Below are positions 58,459 to 64,000 of a DNA stretch of 64,000 nucleotides, piece after piece. Source of the stretch: Solanum dulcamara (Eukaryota > Streptophyta > Magnoliopsida > Solanales > Solanaceae); the NCBI RefSeq assembly GCF_947179165.1, contig NC_077247.1:10925501-10989500 (forward strand), in the 5' to 3' direction. A model generated the notes under the pieces. That model saw only the letters and a program-made list of their open reading frames with translations, made no database searches and was not told where the DNA came from. The translations under genes were made by a program, and so were the position numbers. Each line of letters starts with the position of its first letter. Within the stretch, counting starts at the first letter, position 1.

Positions 58459-60345
58459 TTATATTATAGCCGGCCTGAGACTCGGTGAAAGATGTATTAC
58501 AGTATACACGAATCAAGTAGTGAGTAACCATATACAATCTAAATCATGAATAAATACTCGACAATGTAAGAAAATTAAGCTATCTTTTGGGGACCAGAAT
58601 AGTAGTGTAGCCATCTTGAGTGTCTTCTAAAAGCTATTGAGGCCTATATCACTTAGGATCTTAGGGACCCTAGACATGTACTAAAGTAATACTAACAGTT
58701 CATAGAATCAGGGATACCCATCGTCACATAGTCCTTAGGACTAGGAGCTTATGCATCCAGTACTTCTCAACCTATGGAGTTCAAGGAAAGTAGTTCAACT
58801 TACTACAAGAGTTTGACATTCAGAAGTGAATAAGAAATACGAATTACATTTAGGACTTAAAAGTGATGTTACCCCAGAGCTCGTATCACAGTTTACTTAC
58901 AATTAGGACATTCCAAAGGAAGAGAAAGAATAAGCTTTACCTAGTCTCTACTTTTCCTCAAGGAGTCATCATTACATATATCGTATCTGGCCCATCATGG
59001 GCTTGGTATCATAACCTTATTATTAAATTACCTTACCATCATAGCACCACACTTATGTCAAAGACATATTAAGAGGAAAAAAGGGTAGCTCTACGTACTT
59101 ATGCCAAAATATGCCAAGAGAAAGGAGATAACTTCACATACTTACTACTCTCCATCATATAGAAGCCTTGAGAGGCAATAACTTAACTAGTATAGGAATT
59201 CTACCATCGAGAATTGAATAAGACTTATGAGTCATACTTGGGGTTATATGAATAGAATTATCCCTACATTTCGTATATCAATCACTTAAGGCTAAGACAT
59301 GCCAAAACAAAACAAGGATATCTTCACATACTTATGCCAAAGACATTCCAAGAGAAAGCTTCACATACCTTTTTCGGGATTAATTGAAATTCGTCTTGCC
59401 TTCATACCTCATTAACCTATTTGACATCAAAGTAATACTAAGATTAATATCCTTTCACTTTCCAGTATCCCACTCTACAACCAAGTACTAATAGGAGTCA
59501 TTTCCTTATCCATTACCCTCGACTAGTTTGTTACTAGTTCCGATGCTACCGAAAATCAGGCAACATTTCCCCTATAACTTCAACATCCCCGAGGTTTCAA
59601 CTCGGCCACAGTGTCAAAAACCATACCAACAACAAAAACCAGCACCATATACATAAGTAAACCACCTCAATATTACATAATACAACTCCAAGAAACTAGC
59701 TCAAAACTACGATACGAAAATAGAGTTTTCAATCTTTATTTCACAAAATATTTAACCATACCAAACGGAGGGTCGTGTGGTTGCAAACAGAAGCACCCAC
59801 ACCCTTTTTAAAAAACTTTAAAGCCCTGCAACACGAAATCCAACCAGTTTCACCTGCAGCACCACAACGACAACCCACTACTCGACTTCGATTTAGCTAT
59901 AACCACTTTAATTTAATTTATTTCTAACGTCAAGCATCCTTATACAATTTTTCCACTTCAAACCTTATTTAAGACATATAATATACCTCATAAAAACATC
60001 ATAAACTCCAATTTGAAAGGGAATCCCTTACCTTTCCTGAAACTCATCAAACTCGTCAAAACTTGCCTCGGAATTTCCTTTAGTGCGCCTAAAATTTCGT
60101 GGCTATTTGCTAACATTTTGGGCTGCTCCAAACCATAAATTTTTATTAATAACACCTTCATAACATTGTGATACACCCTTGATAATTAATTCACGGAGTG
60201 AAATGGAAGAACTCACGTTTTTTCCTTCCAAAACCGTGGCTCTCTCCCTCTCTAGTTTCTTCTCTTCTCTTCTTTCTTATTCTTGAGTTTTCTACATAAG
60301 TATGGAATTTTAATAAGTCATAAGACATATATATATAGTCCACCT

Positions 60346-60565
60346 AAGGGGATGACATGTGTCAAGCCCTAAGTGGTGACACATGTCAAGCCCTAGTGGT
60401 GACATGTGTCAAGCCCTCATTGGGCCAACACACCCCTTTTCTCCAATCACAGGCTGCCATGTGGCATGTGGGGGGTCCACCACCCTTGATCGAGCTGCTT
60501 CCATGTAGCACTCTCTCATGATGCCATGTGGCACTCTCTCATGCTGCCATATGGCACTCTCTTTT
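60346..60565 (+). repeat. Short repeats in promoter part of H LTR
   Basis: Three copies of GTGACA-ATGTGTCAAGCCCT-type sequence (60351-60410) and three of CCAT-TGGCACTCTCTC (about 60500-60560). The ACATGTGTC core differs by one transition from the ACACGTGTC of the LTR at 6269-9733. Confidence 0.65.
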
Positions 60566-60939
60566 CCCTCTCATAGGTTTATAATCTCGTCTTACTTTAC
60601 GAACTTATGTAATACTTGCTACGTAAGCTTGGTATGTACTCCAGTAGCTTATGTATGTAAGATTTCCAAGTTGGTAGCTTACGTAAATAAGTCGTATCCT
60701 ACGACTCATCATTCGGTCTACAACTTCTTCTGAATTCTTATAACTCTATTTCCACTCTTCTCTACTATGGGGTATCACATACTCCTTTACTTAGAGTTGT
60801 TTGATAGCGTTATAGATTATCCGGCTCACATGGCAACTCTTAAGAAGCTTAAGAGTTCTTAAGAAGTCTTAAGAATCTTTTATAAGCTTTAACAAACTTA
60901 AGAGGCTTACGATCCTTTAATGAAACTTAAGAGCCTTTC

Positions 60940-61930
60940 ATTTTCTCTTCAGCTTCCCAGGTCATTTCTTCGCATTTTTTCTTTGCCACAACACCTTGAT
61001 GGAAGCTACATCCTTAGTTCACAATCTCCTACTCCACTGATCCAGGATGGCGATAGGTTGCTTCTCATAGGATAACTCCTCTATGACCTGGATATCCTTT
61101 ATAGGATATACTCGAGCTGGATTACCAACACACTTACGAAGCATTGATACATGGAAGACTAGATGTACTACTTTCAGATTCACTGTTAAGTCTAGATTAT
61201 AGGCAATCTTGCCTATTTGGCGGAGGATCTAATATGGCCAATATATCTGTGACCTCTTTCCTACTGGATCTCATTACTTTCTCTGTGGGTGGTACTTTTG
61301 GAAATGTCCAATCATTAACTTGAAACTCTAGAAGTCGACATTGATTACCTATGTATGACTTCTGTCGATTTTGGGTGGCTAATAACCTCTTCTGCATGAG
61401 CTTCACCTTCTGTACAACTTATTGGACAATCTTAGAGCCTGTTAGTCATATTTTACCAATATCAACTAACCAATTGGCGACCTATACTATCTGCCCTACA
61501 AAGTCTCATACGGGATCATCTGGATACTAGAATAACATTTAGTATCATAAGTAATCTTGACAGATAGTAGGCAATTGTCCTAGATACCTTTGAAGTCAAC
61601 CATATAGGCCCACAACATATCCTCTAGCATTCATCTAGTAAGTGTGATCTGTCCCTCGATCTGAGGGTACAATGGTGTATGAAGACCTATCAGTCTTCCC
61701 AATCTCTTGGTGGACTGATCTTTAGTAGTTAGCTATAAATTAGGATCTTTCATCCGAGACACCAACTATGAGAACTCTGTAAGGTCTCACCACCCTCTCG
61801 ACCTATAAATTCACATTATCTCGGCTGAATAGATAGTCCTTAATTGAAGGAACATGGGTTGATATTATGGAATCTTCAACCTCGTATATTACTTCTTGCC
61901 TCTATTAGATGAAATCAACTAGTACCTTTA
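60940..61930 (-). pseudogene. Integrase core end, C-terminus and chromodomain of H
   Basis: Read leftward: about 61700-61890, core with T-I-Y-S-A-E and a kept second Asp (V-S-D-E-R-S). About 61643-61645, the catalytic Glu position reads Thr. 61197-61406 is open for 69 codons (the N-R-Q-K-S-Y linker and L-E-F-Q-V block). 61041-61195: V-V-H-L-V-F-H-V-S-M-L-R-K-C-V-G and P-I-K-D-I-Q-V-I-E-E-L-S-Y. 60950-61045: chromodomain-like tail with V-L-W-Q and W-E-A-E, and one stop. Stops and frameshifts elsewhere. The N-terminal zinc domain and the first Asp are missing. Confidence 0.75.
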
Positions 61931-62825
61931 CCTTTTTGGGTTTTGTTCTTCTACCAAACAATGTCGAAGTTCCCCCACACAATGATCCTCATAGTCGTTC
62001 TATATTTTGCTTGTCACAATATCTGGTATTATATTAAAGAACTTTGGGACACAAGTGCGTCGTCCATTAATACTCAGCTAATCCGGCTCATTTTGCTTGA
62101 GCCCTTTTACAACTCCCTAAAACCAACTTATAACACTCTAGGTACATACTCTTGGTCATTGGTTCATCATTAATTCGGAAACTTCCATGCTACCCATTCT
62201 GTCACCAATTACATTGCAATGCTTGCAATAATGTGCGATGACACTCAACTTAGCCCAAGATTTACCTTAGAGTCGTCTCACTAGTCTTCATGTTTTGCCT
62301 TGCCCTCTCCTCTTTTATCTTACAACCGGTATCAGGGTAACTATTTAGTTCAGCCATGGCCATGTCCTTTTTGTAATTTGGTAGAACTTCTTTTTGTACT
62401 TGTCTATAACATATCCAAAATATCATAACCCTTTTTTCTTCATGTACTCCTCCGCTTGGTCTTATATTTCATATATAAATATTCACATGTTGCACCACTA
62501 CCTTTATACAACTTGTATAAGGTAGGCATAATCCTTTTCGTTTTCTGGTTCCTTCCATTTCACATATCCCACTAGCTGTCTGAAGACATTCATATTTGTC
62601 ACCATTCCTCTTACCATCCCAGTATTGATCCTCTAATTACCGTTATTATGGATACGATCTTTCAAGATATATTACAACCTTATTTTCATCCTCTTTTTAC
62701 TTCTAGGAAAATTTCAACAGAGTTTCCTCTATATTCCTTCCTATCTCAAAACCTGCATGCAGGAGATACTAACAATGCCTCACAGGGACAACATATACAT
62801 GCATAATACGGCCACATAGGGTGCC
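61931..62825 (-). other. Non-coding replacement segment in H
   Basis: Where RT, RNase H and the integrase N-terminus should be, no pol motif is readable in any frame. The 62700-62825 end is similar to 5680-5850 in the minus-strand derivative at the left of the window. The junctions fall inside the protease (near 62826) and the integrase (near 61930). Confidence 0.55.
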
Positions 62826-64000
62826 CAATACCAACAGCAAAAGGAGATATATATGATGGGGGGAAGTCTAGATCTATTGATACATATACACCCTGGAAGA
62901 AGATTAATGATATACCTGTAACTACATTGGTGGCGCCCCCTGATCCTGCCTACTAGCCAAGGTATACATGCGATTTGAAAGGCCACTAGAACTGGAAGCT
63001 CTCCTATGGCCTCTACCATGACCTGCTGGTGCCTGCATACCCCACCCCATAGGGCGCATAGCTATAGAAGAAGAAGAACCAGCAATCGACCTCATAGACT
63101 AAGCTGTACCATTCACTTTACCCTTAAGTAGGCAATTTCTCATAAAATGGCCTTGATGGCCGCAAGTGAAACAACTACCTCTGTTCATCTGTGAGCCCAA
63201 GACTCTGGAGCTTTGTCCGGCTTCTGCATACCCTACTCTATCAAGTCTCCTATCTACATACTGTAGGGGTGCACTTTGGGCTGGCTGAGAAGGATATCTA
63301 CTATACTATTGAGGTTGCCCGCCTCGAGACTCACCATAATAACCAACTGATTTAGTTTTCTTCTGCTAGCCTCTGTTATAACCTCAATCAGACTGACACT
63401 CTCTATGCCGATCCTCCACCCCTTGCGCATATGCTTATACTCGAGAAATATCCATGCCTGGCTGAGAAGCCATCACCATACATCTATCAATTAAGTAACG
63501 ATCCATCCCTATCACATAGCAATGCACACTGTCCACCATGTCAACTATAATAGTAGGTGCATGTCTCACTAGTGAGTCAAACTCAAGGTTATAATCGTGA
63601 ATACTCCGACCATTCTACTTCAATTGTAGAAATTTATCAACTCTGGCTTGTCTCATTTCTGGAGGTAGAAAATGGCCAAAAAAGGCTTCTACAAACTCAT
63701 CCTGTTCTGCCAAAGGAGCAACCTCTCCCTTTGATAATTCCAAAGACTCATACTAGTTAACGGCTACATCACATAGCCAATATGAAGTCAATTCAACTGA
63801 CTCAGTCTCTGAGGCCCTAATGAACCCCAATGTATATTGCATTTGCCAAATAAACTTCTGTGGGTCCTCTGCAGGTCTTGACCCATAAAACTCTAGGGGA
63901 TTACAAGCCAGGAAGTCGCGAACCCTCTAACTACCTTGCCTATTAGCATCATCCAACCCATGTCTCCGAACCTGCCCAGCCATCAATTCGGTCAGCAACT
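62826..64000 (-). pseudogene. Gag and protease start of element H
   Basis: Read leftward from the window edge: the capsid region (63.4-64.0 kb) matches element B's gag (blocks corresponding to 29340-29960) with scattered stops. An intact CCHC zinc knuckle lies at about 63135-63180 (C-F-T-C-G-H-Q-G-H-F-M-R-N-C), then a Gly/Arg-rich stretch. The protease begins near 62935 (V-V-T-G-I-S-L-I-F); its catalytic Asp is kept but the following Gly-Ser/Thr is lost (S-I-D-L-D-F-P). It breaks off near 62826. Confidence 0.75.

Larger units (their letters stand above)
57565..60779 (-). mobile_element. 3' LTR of element H
   Basis: Left end TGTCACGACCCAACCCC. On the minus strand TGTGATACCCC at 60779 looks like an LTR start, but in the sister LTR at 6269-9733 this signature lies 108 bp inside the true start. 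The LTR may therefore extend to about 60.87 kb, where the outer start has been lost. Contains the 41-bp array (58214-58458), repeats near 60.35-60.56 kb and AGGTATGTG on the minus strand near 59365. Confidence 0.8.
57565..64000 (-). mobile_element. Tekay/Del-type element H, minus strand, runs off the window
   Basis: 3' LTR at 57565 to about 60.8 kb, then on the minus strand integrase/chromodomain (60.9-61.9 kb), non-coding DNA (61.9-62.8 kb) and gag-protease start (62.8-64.0 kb). RT and RNase H are absent. Inserted into the gag of G after AATGG (57560-57564), which should recur beyond the right edge if this is the target duplication. Confidence 0.8.

Overview
This window looks like pure repeat-rich plant heterochromatin. 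I find no convincing host gene, tRNA, rRNA or CRISPR array. Everything I can identify is a decayed LTR retrotransposon of the Ty3/gypsy superfamily, mostly of the Tekay/Del chromovirus type (2-3.5 kb LTRs, a chromodomain-like C-terminus, primer binding site matching initiator tRNA-Met), plus one complete-ended CRM-like chromovirus. The density and nesting of these elements, the long Tekay LTRs and the AT-rich base composition suggest a large-genome dicot. Solanaceae (Capsicum or a relative) is my best guess, made by inference only.

Layout. 1-3902: 3' end of a plus-strand Tekay element (integrase tail, chromodomain, polypurine tract, 3' LTR). 3903-9733: a minus-strand relative, with its 5' LTR at 6269-9733, its primer site, and about 2.3 kb of non-coding internal DNA. 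10130-38721: a minus-strand Tekay element ('A') flanked by the 5-bp duplication CCTAC. Its 5' LTR is split by two plus-strand insertions: the CRM-like element at 17869-25001 (duplication CTCAA) and a Tekay element 'B' at 25540-37149. Element A itself sits inside another minus-strand LTR (10091-10129 and 38727 to about 40.8 kb). 40.8-48.6 kb: an LTR end, an unassigned AT-rich stretch, then an LTR/polypurine-tract/LTR remnant without coding DNA. 48.6-51.0 kb: a minus-strand gag-protease-RT-RNase H pseudogene. 51.1-57.6 kb: LTR pieces of at least three further elements, including a plus-strand LTR plus gag ('G'). 57.6 kb to the window end: a minus-strand element 'H' inserted into the gag of G. 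The protease-to-integrase section of H is replaced by non-coding DNA, part of which is shared with 3.9-6.25 kb.

No polyprotein is intact. All contain stops and frameshifts, and several catalytic residues are lost, often by G-to-A changes that fit decay of methylated cytosines. The most interesting signals are structural: a conserved hairpin just upstream of the polypurine tract in four elements, with a compensatory base-pair change; a second polypurine-tract/LTR-start signature about 110 bp inside the large LTRs; palindromic tandem arrays and ABRE/G-box motifs in the LTR promoter region; splice-donor-like motifs repeated in many LTRs; and the CRM reading frame running through its polypurine tract into its LTR. 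All boundaries and similarity statements come from reading by eye and not from alignment software.
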